From Shouchella miscanthi (GTDB taxonomy: Bacteria > Bacillota > Bacilli > Bacillales > Bacillaceae_D), in contig NZ_CP042163.1 in assembly GCF_007725405.1 (NCBI RefSeq), positions 434,001 to 498,000 on the forward strand: a DNA stretch of 64,000 nt, written 5' to 3'. Both the position numbers and the translations under genes were made by a program. Below the pieces are notes generated by a model, which was not told where the DNA came from, ran no database searches, and saw only the letters and a list, made by a program, of their open reading frames with translations. The number at the start of each line of letters is the position of its first letter. Position 1 is the first letter of the stretch. Below are positions 25,484-34,478 of the stretch, in pieces.

Positions 25484-26992
25484 ATGATGTCAATACGAGT
25501 AAAGCTGATTCTTTCATATGTATTAATGACCATTATTCCCATTGGCCTTTTCATTCTCTTTCTTCATCTTCTTTTTCATCTATTTTTAAATAATATTGAA
25601 GAAATGAAAGATTTTTATCAGGTTGATGATCGAACGGTTGAAGCGTTTTTCTATGAAGAATTGGCTGCCATTACGGAGTTGAAACAAGTCGCTCTTTCGA
25701 ATCCAGATGAGCTATTAGAGGAGTCGATTATCTCTCAATATGAGAATCTTTTAGGACATCGGCAAATCGCTATTTTCGTTCGAAAAGGGGATACGCTCAC
25801 AAATGGACAGCAAACAGATACATCTACTTTTTACTCTTATTTACCGGCGCACCAGTTAAGCGAGTCTGATCCATATGTGAATCATCAAGGTCAAATAGGT
25901 GAAGACGGTCAGTATTGGCTCTATACAGGAACCGATTTTCGTTTCACTGATGGCGACGATGGATCACTCTTCTTTACATTGGATGTTGAACCTGTAAGTG
26001 ACTTTCTAACCAACATCATTCCGCTCGTTATTACTGGATTTATTGTTGCCTTTATTTTGACAAATGGTGTGATTACGTATGTCATATCAAAGCATATTAT
26101 ACAGCCATTAAAAAAGTTGCACCGTGTTGCAGGAGAGATTGCTAGTGGGAATTTAAATGAACAAACTGGTATTGTGCGAAATGATGAAATTGGCGATTTG
26201 GCTGGTGCTTTTGAGGAAATGAGGCTGCAATTAAAGCAATCAATGGCGCTTCAAGAAAAATATGACGAAAACCGCAAAGAATTAATTAATAATATCTCGC
26301 ATGATTTGAAGACACCGATTACCTCAATTAAGGGGCATATTCAGGGAATCATTGATGGTGTTGCAAGGGATCAGAATAAATTGGATAAATATATTCAAAT
26401 TATCCACACAAAAGCCTCAGAAATGGATCAATTAATTGATGAACTTTTGCTCTTTTCAAAACTGGATTTAAATAGTATTCCATTTCATTTTGAGTGTGTA
26501 AACCTTCGCCCTTATCTAAGAGATATTATCGAAGCATTTCAATTGGAATACGATGAGGTTGAAATTGAATCAAATGTAAGTATTCATCCAGACACCCTTG
26601 TTTTAGCTGACCGAGCTCAACTTTATAAAGTGTTTGCTAATCTTTTAGCTAATAGCGTTAAATTTATGAATCAAGATGAAAAAAGAATACACGTACATGC
26701 AAGTGAAAGAGGGCAAGTTGTATGTATCTCTATTACAGATAATGGTCAAGGCATTGAAGAAAAGGCTTTACCTTACGTGTTTGATCGATTTTTTAGGGCC
26801 GAGGCTTCTCGAGGAACAAATCAAGGAGGAAGTGGCATTGGGTTAGCCATTGTCAAGCAAATCGTTGAAGCTCATGAAGGAATGGTGGATATTACAAGTA
26901 AGGTTAACGAAGGTACTACCATTCAGTTCACTTTGCCAATAGTCGATGAAAACAAGAGAGGTGAAAAAGATGAAAAGGATTTTAATTGTTGA
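25484..26992 (+). CDS. Sensor histidine kinase (HAMP, HisKA, HATPase_c)
   Basis: A 502-residue membrane kinase. TM1 is at about residues 7-30, followed by a roughly 150-residue extracellular sensor. TM2 is at about 178-203, then a HAMP domain (TYVISKHIIQPLKKLHRVAGEI). The H-box NNISHDLKTPITSIKGH comes next, then N-box KVFANLLANSVKFM, G1 ITDNGQGIEE and G2 GGSGIGLAIVKQI. Two ATG codons (25484, 25487) follow AGGAAGGAGAGAA. It overlaps the response regulator by 23 bases. It probably senses the cargo or stress handled by the adjacent MMPL exporter; that link is positional. Confidence 0.92.
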   Translation: MMSIRVKLILSYVLMTIIPIGLFILFLHLLFHLFLNNIEEMKDFYQVDDRTVEAFFYEELAAITELKQVALSNPDELLEESIISQYENLLGHRQIAIFVRKGDTLTNGQQTDTSTFYSYLPAHQLSESDPYVNHQGQIGEDGQYWLYTGTDFRFTDGDDGSLFFTLDVEPVSDFLTNIIPLVITGFIVAFILTNGVITYVISKHIIQPLKKLHRVAGEIASGNLNEQTGIVRNDEIGDLAGAFEEMRLQLKQSMALQEKYDENRKELINNISHDLKTPITSIKGHIQGIIDGVARDQNKLDKYIQIIHTKASEMDQLIDELLLFSKLDLNSIPFHFECVNLRPYLRDIIEAFQLEYDEVEIESNVSIHPDTLVLADRAQLYKVFANLLANSVKFMNQDEKRIHVHASERGQVVCISITDNGQGIEEKALPYVFDRFFRAEASRGTNQGGSGIGLAIVKQIVEAHEGMVDITSKVNEGTTIQFTLPIVDENKRGEKDEKDFNC

Positions 26993-27659
26993 AGACGAGA
27001 AAACGATATCAGAGTTGCAGAAAGACTATCTCGAAATTAATGGTTTTGAAGCAGAAATTAAGCATAATGGTCATGAAGGTCTTGAACGAGCACTTACAAG
27101 TGACTTTGATTTAATAGTACTAGATGTCATGCTCCCAGGTTTAGATGGGTTTGCTGTCTGTAAAAAAATTCGAGAAGTAAAAGAAGTGCCTATTCTGATG
27201 GTGACGGCTCGCGTCGAAGAGATCGATTTAATCCGAGGATTGGGCTTGGGTGCTGATGATTACATTTTTAAACCTTTTAATCCAAATCAACTAGTGGCAA
27301 GAGTAAAAGCCCATCTAGCACGCTATGAGCGTCTTGTGTCTTTACATGAACAACCAACAGAATTGACAACGATTGGGCGTTTATGTGTTGATCACACGGC
27401 TAGGAGCATTCAAGTAGATGGAGTAGAGATTCAACTCAGAGCAAGGGAATTTGAGTTGCTCGCGTTCCTTGCTCTTCATCCAGGACAGGTCTTTACGAAA
27501 GAACATTTATACGAACGAATTTGGGGGATGGATCCTGCTAGTGATCATACAACAGTAACCGTACATATTAAAAAAATTCGTGACAAATTGTCAGTAAACG
27601 GAATCGAATTTGATAGCATCGAAACGGTATGGGGTGTGGGTTATCGCTATAAGAAGTGA
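26970..27659 (+). CDS. OmpR-family response regulator
   Basis: A 229-residue regulator. The receiver domain (1-120) begins MKRILIVEDEKTISELQ, with phospho-acceptor Asp in DLIVLDVMLPGLDG and the switch Lys in DYIFKPFNPNQLV. The C-terminal winged helix (about 135-229) ends IETVWGVGYRYKK. The start at 26970 is set by AGAGGTGAAAAAG, so it overlaps the end of the kinase gene. Unlike B. subtilis YdfI next to ydfJ, this is an OmpR and not a NarL-type regulator. Confidence 0.93.
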   Translation: MKRILIVEDEKTISELQKDYLEINGFEAEIKHNGHEGLERALTSDFDLIVLDVMLPGLDGFAVCKKIREVKEVPILMVTARVEEIDLIRGLGLGADDYIFKPFNPNQLVARVKAHLARYERLVSLHEQPTELTTIGRLCVDHTARSIQVDGVEIQLRAREFELLAFLALHPGQVFTKEHLYERIWGMDPASDHTTVTVHIKKIRDKLSVNGIEFDSIETVWGVGYRYKK

Positions 27660-27689
27660 TGATGTCAATAAGTGTGTAGGGTTCATTGG

Positions 27690-27716
27690 AGACTGAATAG
27701 ATATCAGTCTTTTTTT
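27690..27716 (+). terminator. Terminator of MMPL/two-component operon
   Basis: AGACTGA pairs with TCAGTCT around ATAGATA and is followed by seven T residues. Confidence 0.8.
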
Positions 27717-27818
27717 ATCTTTAAATCACGTTTTACATAAATGAGCAGGTTAGCATCAATTCAATGAAGGGATGTAAGTGCTCTCTGTTCTGAATACACC
27801 CCTCCTATTATGTTAATT

Positions 27819-28217
27819 TCACTCAAATGCCGCATGCCAATGGTGAGGTTGAAGTTCTTTCAATGTTTTAAAAATCAAGGCTTGTTCTCGATTTGATACG
27901 GCGGCTTTTACCCCATATCCCCAATAAAATAGTCGTTCTTGACATACTCCACAAGGAGATAAAATTGTAAGGGGAGAGTGCTCATCTTCTCGCATAAGAC
28001 AAAGAGAATGGGTCACAGGACGGTTTAATTTATGAGCTTCTAATATAGCGCCAGTTTCCATACATAGTTCTGTTGAAGCAACGACTACTTCTGGTGCGAT
28101 GCTTGTTAAAATCCTTCCGTTATCTAATGCAAGAGCGGCGGCTCCTCCCCAGCCAGTAGGATAACGGTCATAAATAAGGGTTGCTGCTGCATCAAAAAGT
28201 TGTTCTTCAAGTGTCAT
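27819..28217 (-). CDS. Cytidine deaminase-fold protein
   Basis: A 132-residue zinc-dependent deaminase. The first zinc/catalytic motif reads TELCMETGAIL (Cys-x-Glu) and the second SPCGVCQERLF (PCxxC), so all three zinc ligands and the proton-shuttling Glu are present. Similar to cytidine/blasticidin deaminase-like proteins of Bacillus. The substrate is unknown; a free nucleoside or nucleoside-antibiotic analogue is plausible. Monocistronic; a moderate ribosome binding site, AAGGAAGCAGGCAAAC, precedes the ATG. The promoter was not resolved. Confidence 0.82.
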   Translation of the reverse strand: MTLEEQLFDAAATLIYDRYPTGWGGAAALALDNGRILTSIAPEVVVASTELCMETGAILEAHKLNRPVTHSLCLMREDEHSPLTILSPCGVCQERLFYWGYGVKAAVSNREQALIFKTLKELQPHHWHAAFE

Positions 28218-28350
28218 GTTTGCCTGCTTCCTTAACCCTTTTAAATAAGGTTAAATGTCATTTTCTCAATCATACCATTTTTTGATCAATTGCCTGAAAG
28301 GTTGAAAGGTGTAGATTACCGATAAGAAAAAGGGAATAGTCTACTCTCTC

Positions 28351-28379
28351 TTGTATACCGTAGGGGGGTATGTTATGAT
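28351..28379 (+). promoter_or_regulatory. Copper operon promoter with CsoR-like operator
   Basis: TTGTAT (28351-28356) and TATGAT (28374-28379) are 17 bases apart. Between them lies a GC-rich dyad, TATACC-gtaggg-GGGTAT, with the TACC/GGTA arms usual for CsoR sites. Copper-dependent release of a CsoR repressor is the likely control. No csoR gene is adjacent. Confidence 0.65.
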
Positions 28380-28475
28380 TGGTGTGTGAAGAAACATGAC
28401 TATTTTACGGATAAGCTGTTTAACATGATCAGAACGGATCATTGACATTCTAGTGAAGAAGGAGGCGGAACGATT

Positions 28476-30908
28476 GTGGAAAAAGAAGTCTATATACCAA
28501 TAGAGGGTATGACGTGTGCGGCGTGTGCTAACCGGATTGAAAAAGGATTAACTCGACTTGATGGCGTTGATAAGGCAAATGTTAACTTTGCGACAGAAAA
28601 AGCAAAGATACGCTACGACTCAGAGAAAATAACCCCAAAGGCATTTGAAGAAAAAATTCAACACCTAGGGTACAACGTTAGTAAGGAAAAAGTTGTTTTT
28701 GCTATTACTGGTATGACGTGTGCAGCGTGTGCAAACCGAATTGAAAAAAAGCTAACACGAATAGACGGTGTTTCAAGTGCGAGCGTTAATTTTGCCGTTG
28801 AGAACGTCACTGTTGAATACAATTCAAGTGAAGTGACTCCAGTTGATTTAAAAGAAGCAGTAAAAAAGATTGGCTATACGTTAAACGAACAAGACTCAAA
28901 TGAAGAAACAGCTGACTATCGGGATAAAGAAATTCGAAATCAAACAGGGAAATTTATCTTTGCGGCGATTTTATCGTTGCCACTGTTATGGACAATGGTG
29001 ACGCATTTTGAATTTACATCCTTTCTCTATATGCCTGACATGTTTATGAATCCATGGGTGCAGCTTGCTCTTGCTACGCCTGTCCAATTTATTGCTGGAG
29101 CGCAATTTTATAAAGGAGCCTATAAAGCGCTCAGAAGTAAGAGCGCCAATATGGATGTCTTAATTGCGCTTGGAACGACCGTCGCTTTCTTCTATAGTCT
29201 TTTCTTAGGCTATGAATGGCATATTAATGGGCAAGTAGGGATGCCTGAACTTTACTTTGAAGCAGCCGCAGTCATCATTACTCTTGTTATTTTAGGGAAG
29301 CTGTTTGAAGTGCGTGCAAAAGGTCGAACAGGGAAAGCAATTGAAAAGTTACTCGATATGCAAGCGAAAACCGCACGTATAGTGCGAGATGGTTTAGAAG
29401 TGGAAGTCCCTGTAGAAGCGGTTGTTGTTGGTGACACGTTTATTGTTCGTCCCGGCGAAAAAATACCAGTAGATGGAGAAATTGTAAAAGGAAGTTCTGC
29501 CCTTGATGAATCGATGATTACTGGAGAAAGTATTCCTGTTGATAAAAAGCCAAAGGATGTTGTGATCGGCGGAACAATCAATAAAAATGGAACGCTAACG
29601 GTGAACGCAACCAAAGTGGGAAAAGATACAGCTCTCGCGCAAATTGTAAAAGTGGTTGAGGAGGCGCAAGGTAGTAAAGCTGATATTCAGCGCGTTGCCG
29701 ACCGAGTGTCAGGCGTATTTGTGCCGATTGTCGTGCTTATTGCAGTAGGTTCTTTTCTTGCATGGTATTTCCTAATTGAGCCGGGAGATGTCCGTTCTGC
29801 TCTCGTGCCACTCATTACGGTACTTGTAATCGCTTGTCCGTGTGCCCTCGGACTGGCAACTCCAACGTCTATTATGGCGGGATCAGGAAGAGCTGCGGAA
29901 ATGGGTGTTCTTTTTAAAGGTGGCGAGCATTTAGAGCATACGCGGAATATCCAGACGGTCGTGCTTGATAAAACAGGAACAGTAACAAAAGGTGAGCCAG
30001 AGTTAACGAATGTAGACATTGTAAATGGAACGGAACAGGATGTATTAGCACTTGTAGGTGCTGCTGAGAAACATTCTGAGCATCCACTTGCTAAAGCGAT
30101 TGTTGACGGCATAAAGAAGCGAGGCATCTCTATTCTAGAGCCGGAAGAGTTTACGGCGTTGCCTGGATTTGGGGTAGAGGCCCAAGTGGATGGTAAGACC
30201 CTTTATATTGGAACAAGAAAGTTAATGAAGCAGCATCAACTTGATAGTCAATTGATTGAAGAAAAGATGGCAACTCTTGAAACAGCAGGGAAAACAGCGA
30301 TGGTAATCGCGATTGACAACGAGATAGCAGGCCTTATCGCTGTCTCAGATACGGTTAAAGACACGTCAAAAGCAGCGGTAGCACGGATGAAGTCCCTTGG
30401 GCTAGAGGTTATCATGCTAACAGGCGATAACGAAAAAACAGCGACGGCCATTGGTAATCAAGTAGGTATTGACCGCGTCATCGCTGAAGTCGTTCCAGAG
30501 CAAAAAGCGGATGAAATAAAAAAGCTTCAGCTAGAAGGTAAGAAAGTGGCTATGGTTGGAGATGGAATGAATGATGCACCTGCATTGGCTGTAGCGGATG
30601 TTGGAATGGCGATTGGTACAGGAACTGATGTAGCAATCGAAGCGGCAGATGTGACGTTAATGCGAGGCGATTTGCAAAGCGTGGCTGACAGCATTCAACT
30701 TAGTGAAAAAACGATGCGAAATATTAAACAAAACTTATTCTTCGCATTTGTTTACAATTCAGCAGGTATTCCAATTGCTGCCGCGGGGTTATTAGCACCT
30801 TGGGTAGCTGGGGCAGCGATGGCATTTAGCTCGGTTTCAGTCGTCTTAAATGCGCTACGTTTACAACGAATGCGCTTTAAGAAAGAAGGTGATTCTCGTG
30901 AACAGTAA
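28476..30908 (+). CDS. copA: Copper-exporting P1B-type ATPase CopA
   Basis: An 810-residue Cu(I) export ATPase. It has two N-terminal heavy-metal-associated domains, each with GMTCAACANRIEK (about residues 8-20 and 76-88), eight membrane helices, the actuator TGES, the intramembrane CPC (IACPCALGLATPTS), the phosphorylation site DKTGT, the nucleotide-domain SEHPLAKAI and the hinge GDGMNDAPAL. The GTG start has AAGGAGGCGGAACG upstream. It is the first gene of a copper operon with a His-rich anchored protein and copZ. Confidence 0.97.
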   Translation: MEKEVYIPIEGMTCAACANRIEKGLTRLDGVDKANVNFATEKAKIRYDSEKITPKAFEEKIQHLGYNVSKEKVVFAITGMTCAACANRIEKKLTRIDGVSSASVNFAVENVTVEYNSSEVTPVDLKEAVKKIGYTLNEQDSNEETADYRDKEIRNQTGKFIFAAILSLPLLWTMVTHFEFTSFLYMPDMFMNPWVQLALATPVQFIAGAQFYKGAYKALRSKSANMDVLIALGTTVAFFYSLFLGYEWHINGQVGMPELYFEAAAVIITLVILGKLFEVRAKGRTGKAIEKLLDMQAKTARIVRDGLEVEVPVEAVVVGDTFIVRPGEKIPVDGEIVKGSSALDESMITGESIPVDKKPKDVVIGGTINKNGTLTVNATKVGKDTALAQIVKVVEEAQGSKADIQRVADRVSGVFVPIVVLIAVGSFLAWYFLIEPGDVRSALVPLITVLVIACPCALGLATPTSIMAGSGRAAEMGVLFKGGEHLEHTRNIQTVVLDKTGTVTKGEPELTNVDIVNGTEQDVLALVGAAEKHSEHPLAKAIVDGIKKRGISILEPEEFTALPGFGVEAQVDGKTLYIGTRKLMKQHQLDSQLIEEKMATLETAGKTAMVIAIDNEIAGLIAVSDTVKDTSKAAVARMKSLGLEVIMLTGDNEKTATAIGNQVGIDRVIAEVVPEQKADEIKKLQLEGKKVAMVGDGMNDAPALAVADVGMAIGTGTDVAIEAADVTLMRGDLQSVADSIQLSEKTMRNIKQNLFFAFVYNSAGIPIAAAGLLAPWVAGAAMAFSSVSVVLNALRLQRMRFKKEGDSREQ

Positions 30909-31710
30909 GGCATGGGTGCTAATTGGAATTGCTTATCTTATTTTGGTTGTGACAGCATATGGTTTAATTACGGGTGAGAATATTTTTCAAAGTGGCACGA
31001 TGCACGAGGCACACAGTGAAGAGCTTGGGCAGGAGCCTGATGTGAATCACAATGAACATGAAGGTCAGGGAACGGATGAATCACAAGTCCTAACACATGT
31101 AAGATACCAAGATGACCAATTAATGATCCACCTTGAAGATGAGGAAGGGAACCCACCTGAGTTAGAAGTCTCTCATGAACAAGAAATGCATGTGATTGTG
31201 GTGTCCAATGACTTGAAGCAGTATTTGCACCTGCACCCAGAAAAGCAAGGTGAAGGGGTGTTTGTTATCAACCAATCTCTTGCTGACGGAGAGTATCAGA
31301 TTTTTGTTGATGTTTCACCGAAAGGAAAAATGTATACTCCTTCTGCAAATGCCTTGCAAATAGGCGAAGAGACGACGGAGAAAACACAGTTGGAGGAAAA
31401 CGTGCTTTGGACAAAAGAAGTCGAAGGCAAAACGGTCACGCTGGAAGCGGTTGAAGCCAAAGTTGATGAACCCGTCCAACTTGTGTTTGACTTACACGGT
31501 GAAACGCCTGAGCCGTATTTAGGTGCACTTGGTCATGTCGTCATTTTAGATGAAGCAGTAGAAGCGTTTATTCACGTTCATCCAGTTAGTCATGACGATA
31601 CCCGCTTCGATGCTCATTTTACTCAGTCGGGCACTTATAAGCTATGGGCAGAGTTTCAGTATCGCGATGAAGGAGTTATCGCTTTTCCTTTTGTGATTGA
31701 AGTCAACTAA
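30898..31710 (+). CDS. Membrane-anchored, His-rich extracytoplasmic protein (putative copper-binding)
   Basis: About 270 residues. An N-terminal hydrophobic anchor (WVLIGIAYLILVVTAYGLI) is followed by a His/Glu-rich linker (MHEAHSEE, HNEHEGQG). Two repeated beta-sandwich-like modules follow, each with a paired His motif, YLHLHPEK and FIHVHPVSHDD. No standard family name was recalled, but proteins with LHVHP motifs occur with metal-export genes. It starts with GTG inside the end of copA (11-base overlap, AAGAAGGTGATT upstream) and precedes copZ. Likely role: binding or buffering copper outside the membrane. This is inferred from context and histidines. Confidence 0.78.
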   Translation: MNSKAWVLIGIAYLILVVTAYGLITGENIFQSGTMHEAHSEELGQEPDVNHNEHEGQGTDESQVLTHVRYQDDQLMIHLEDEEGNPPELEVSHEQEMHVIVVSNDLKQYLHLHPEKQGEGVFVINQSLADGEYQIFVDVSPKGKMYTPSANALQIGEETTEKTQLEENVLWTKEVEGKTVTLEAVEAKVDEPVQLVFDLHGETPEPYLGALGHVVILDEAVEAFIHVHPVSHDDTRFDAHFTQSGTYKLWAEFQYRDEGVIAFPFVIEVN

Positions 31711-31746
31711 GGAATAGACCAAAGAAATAGAATGGAGGAACAATAA

Positions 31747-31953
31747 ATGAAAACAATTGAATTAAAGGTAAGTGGCATGTCTTGTGGACATTGCGTCTCA
31801 AGCATAGAAACTGGCGTTGGAAACATGAATGGTGTTGACAACGTGACTGTTAAGCTAGACGAAGGACGTGTTACGATTACGTTTGATAGCGATCAAGTCA
31901 ACAAGGGGATGCTCAAACTAAAGATAGAAGACCTTGGTTACGACATTCAGTAA
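31747..31953 (+). CDS. copZ: Copper chaperone CopZ
   Basis: A 68-residue single HMA domain, MKTIELKVSGMSCGHCVSSI..., with the Cu(I)-binding MxCxxC as MSCGHC. It carries copper to CopA in the cytoplasm. It is the last gene of the copper operon, with AATGGAGGAACAATAA upstream. Gene order copA-His-rich-copZ reverses the B. subtilis copZA order. Confidence 0.95.
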   Translation: MKTIELKVSGMSCGHCVSSIETGVGNMNGVDNVTVKLDEGRVTITFDSDQVNKGMLKLKIEDLGYDIQ

Positions 31954-31976
31954 ACGATGGTGAAAAGAAGCGAAAG

Positions 31977-32007
31977 ATCCGAATCACCTTTTGGTTCGGA
32001 TTTTTTT
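31977..32007 (+). terminator. Terminator of copper operon
   Basis: ATCCGAA pairs with TTCGGAT, with an inner ACC/GGT, followed by seven T residues. Confidence 0.9.
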
Positions 32008-32285
32008 GCTGTTTGCATATATATCATAAGAGGATTTCATCTGGGAGGTAATGTTTGCTAAGAAGATTGCGCTAATTATACTGAATTGTCCACTCATATG
32101 ACACTCTCTAACGCTGTTAAATGTGAATAGACACTGTAATTGTGTAACTGGTAAAATGGTACTCGCTACACTTAATAAAAAAATTGATATAAATGAAGAA
32201 TGTCTAGTTGACTAATCGGATTTAAAGGAATAAAGTAAGTGGTAGAAAAAAAGAAACGTTTTTAATAGTATAGGGAGGGTTATGG
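32008..32285 (+). other. Intergenic region with promoter of the cystine symporter gene
   Basis: No gene was found. TTGACT (32208-32213) and TAAAGT (32231-32236), 17 bases apart, form a good SigA promoter 50 bases upstream of the symporter start. No riboswitch was recognised. Confidence 0.6.
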
Positions 32286-33683
32286 ATGGATGTTGGTTTA
32301 ACGATTGCGGTTGTAGCATCAGTTGTAATCGTCGCTGCAATCCTTTTTTGGATGCAACGAAAGCATTTATCGTTTTCAGTACGCGTATTAACCGCTTTAG
32401 GAGCAGGTATCGCGCTTGGCTTTATTTTTCAATTTTTCTTTGATCCAGAATCAAACGTTATCGTCAATGCGATGGATTGGATAGGCATTGTTGGAACAGG
32501 TTATGTTCGCTTTTTACAAATGATTATGATGCCGCTTATTTTTGTGGCGATTTTATCTGCCTTTACACGGATAAAAGCTGCAAAAGAGGTAGGCAAGATT
32601 AGCGGACTTGTGATAGGGATGCTTGTTGTAACGACTATTATTGCAGGTGCAATTGGATTTACGTCTGCTTCCGTGTTTAATCTAAGTGCAGATGATATTC
32701 AGGTGGGTTCCGCTGAGCAAGAGCGGGGTCTGTCAATGGAAGAGCGTTATGACACGATGGAAAGCACAACCATTCCTCAGCAAATTGTTCAGCTTATCCC
32801 GACAAACCCATTCGCTGATTTAACAGGAGCGCGACCAACGTCAACATTAGGTGTGGTAATCTTTGCAGCATTTTTAGGAGTTGCTTACTTAGGTGTTCGT
32901 CGTAAAGAACCGCAAGCGGCTGAGATGTTTGAAAAAATTATTGGTGCAATATTCTCCGTTGTGATGCGTGTTGTGACACTTATTTTACGCTTAACACCAT
33001 ATGGGGTACTCGCCATTATGACCTCTACTGTAGCGCAAAGTGATTTAGGTGCTGTCATGACATTAGGAACGTTTGTTATTGCTTCCTATGTGGCATTAGC
33101 CGCTGTTTTCCTTGTGCATTTACTCATTTTATTATTTATGGGATTAAGCCCGGTGCAGTATTTGAAGAAGGCATTTCCAGTGTTGGCGTTTGCGTTTACG
33201 TCACGAACAAGCGCAGCTGCTTTACCGATGAATATTCAAACACAAAAGAAATTAGGCGTACCAGAAGGAACGGCGAATTTTGCAGGATCATTTGGTTTAT
33301 CAATTGGTCAAAACGGTTGTGCTGGCGTTTATCCAGCTATGCTTGCATTTATGATTGCACCGACAGTAGGACAAAACCCGTTTGAACCTGGTTTTATAGC
33401 GATGCTACTTGTTGTGATTGCTATTAGTTCATTTGGTGTCGCTGGTGTAGGTGGCGGAGCGACGTTTGCCGCAATTCTTGTACTTGCCGCGATGGATTTA
33501 CCGATTGCGTTAGCTGGGTTGTTAATTTCAATTGAACCGCTAATTGATATGGGACGTACAGCTGTAAACGTGTCTGGAAGTATGATATCCGGTATTTTCA
33601 CATCAAAAGTGAAAAAAGATTTGAATGTGGATGATTATAAAGATGATTCTCTTCGCATTGATGTATCTGAAGAAGCAAGTTAA
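32286..33683 (+). CDS. tcyP: L-cystine/dicarboxylate:cation symporter, TcyP-like
   Basis: A 465-residue DAACS-family symporter. Length and N-terminal arrangement (short TM, then FWMQRKHLSFSVRVLTALGAG) match B. subtilis TcyP, the sodium/proton-driven cystine importer. It has eight helices and the two re-entrant hairpins, the first around AFTSRTSAAALPM and the second after GVAGVGGGATFAA. The C-terminus contains DMGRTAVNVSGS. Start ATG at 32286 with TAGGGAGGGTT upstream. A terminator shared with the convergent yibF-like gene follows. Substrate assignment rests on family resemblance. Confidence 0.85.
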   Translation: MDVGLTIAVVASVVIVAAILFWMQRKHLSFSVRVLTALGAGIALGFIFQFFFDPESNVIVNAMDWIGIVGTGYVRFLQMIMMPLIFVAILSAFTRIKAAKEVGKISGLVIGMLVVTTIIAGAIGFTSASVFNLSADDIQVGSAEQERGLSMEERYDTMESTTIPQQIVQLIPTNPFADLTGARPTSTLGVVIFAAFLGVAYLGVRRKEPQAAEMFEKIIGAIFSVVMRVVTLILRLTPYGVLAIMTSTVAQSDLGAVMTLGTFVIASYVALAAVFLVHLLILLFMGLSPVQYLKKAFPVLAFAFTSRTSAAALPMNIQTQKKLGVPEGTANFAGSFGLSIGQNGCAGVYPAMLAFMIAPTVGQNPFEPGFIAMLLVVIAISSFGVAGVGGGATFAAILVLAAMDLPIALAGLLISIEPLIDMGRTAVNVSGSMISGIFTSKVKKDLNVDDYKDDSLRIDVSEEAS

Positions 33684-33688
33684 TGACG

Positions 33689-33723
33689 AAGACCGCAACC
33701 CTTAAGGATTGCGGTCTTTTTTT
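33689..33723. terminator. Bidirectional terminator
   Basis: AAGACCGCAA pairs with TTGCGGTCTT around a 10-base loop, followed by TTTTTT. It overlaps the 3' end of the convergent YibE/F-like gene. Confidence 0.85.
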
Positions 33724-34478
33724 CGACTTTCATGAACGAGGTGCAGGGCGCTCAGGATTGCTGTAATTGGAATAATGAGTGCAACCCCAATTCCGGCACA
33801 GAAGATCGTGATCAGTTCGTTTGCAAACACTTTTGCGTTTACCATTTCGCCTAGTGTATAGGATAAGTCTTTAAACCAAATTAAGAGTGCGAGCTGTCCG
33901 CCAAAAAACGCAAAGAATAAGGTGTTGGCATTCGTTCCTAGAATATCCCGTCCAATTTTCATTCCGAAGAGAAATAGACGTTTTACATTCGCATCTCGAT
34001 GCTGCTTGTATAATTCTTGCATTGGAGACGTAATGGAGATTGCCGTATCAGCAATAGCGCCAATTGTACTCATCACAATGACGGAAGCGGCAATTTGTGT
34101 GAAGTCGAGTCCGATTAAAATGGAAAAGGACCCAAGCTCTTCAATTTCTTCCTCACCAAACCCTTGAATCATTGTATGGTTCGTTACAAAAGAGATAAAG
34201 ACTAACAGAACCCCAATTGTCAGCATTGTTGAGACAAAGGCTGTAATGGACTTACTGCTCCATTCATTAATAATAAAGAGGGTTGCAGCGGCAATTAAGG
34301 TACAAGCAATAAACGTTATCACCAACGGATGCGCCTCGGGGTTTGTCATAAAGACAATTCCACCGAAGAGAATGATAAAATTTAAGAACAAGACGGCAAA
34401 AGATCGCGCCCCTTTTTTACCACCAACGGCAATCATGAGGATGAATAGAAGTACTGTTAAAACGGTAAGAACATTCAA
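33702..34478 (-). CDS. YibE/F-family membrane protein (second, shorter subunit)
   Basis: A 258-residue protein with about seven transmembrane helices. It has the family block STIGAIADTAISITSPMQEL followed by LFLFGMKIGRDILGTNANTLFFAFFGGQL. The YibE/F family (PF07907) is uncharacterised and often encoded as a tandem pair. The gene starts 4 bases inside the end of the upstream partner (ATGA-type overlap), so the two products are probably made together and may form a complex. The stop codon lies in the terminator loop. Confidence 0.85.
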   Translation of the reverse strand: MNVLTVLTVLLFILMIAVGGKKGARSFAVLFLNFIILFGGIVFMTNPEAHPLVITFIACTLIAAATLFIINEWSSKSITAFVSTMLTIGVLLVFISFVTNHTMIQGFGEEEIEELGSFSILIGLDFTQIAASVIVMSTIGAIADTAISITSPMQELYKQHRDANVKRLFLFGMKIGRDILGTNANTLFFAFFGGQLALLIWFKDLSYTLGEMVNAKVFANELITIFCAGIGVALIIPITAILSALHLVHESRKKDRNP

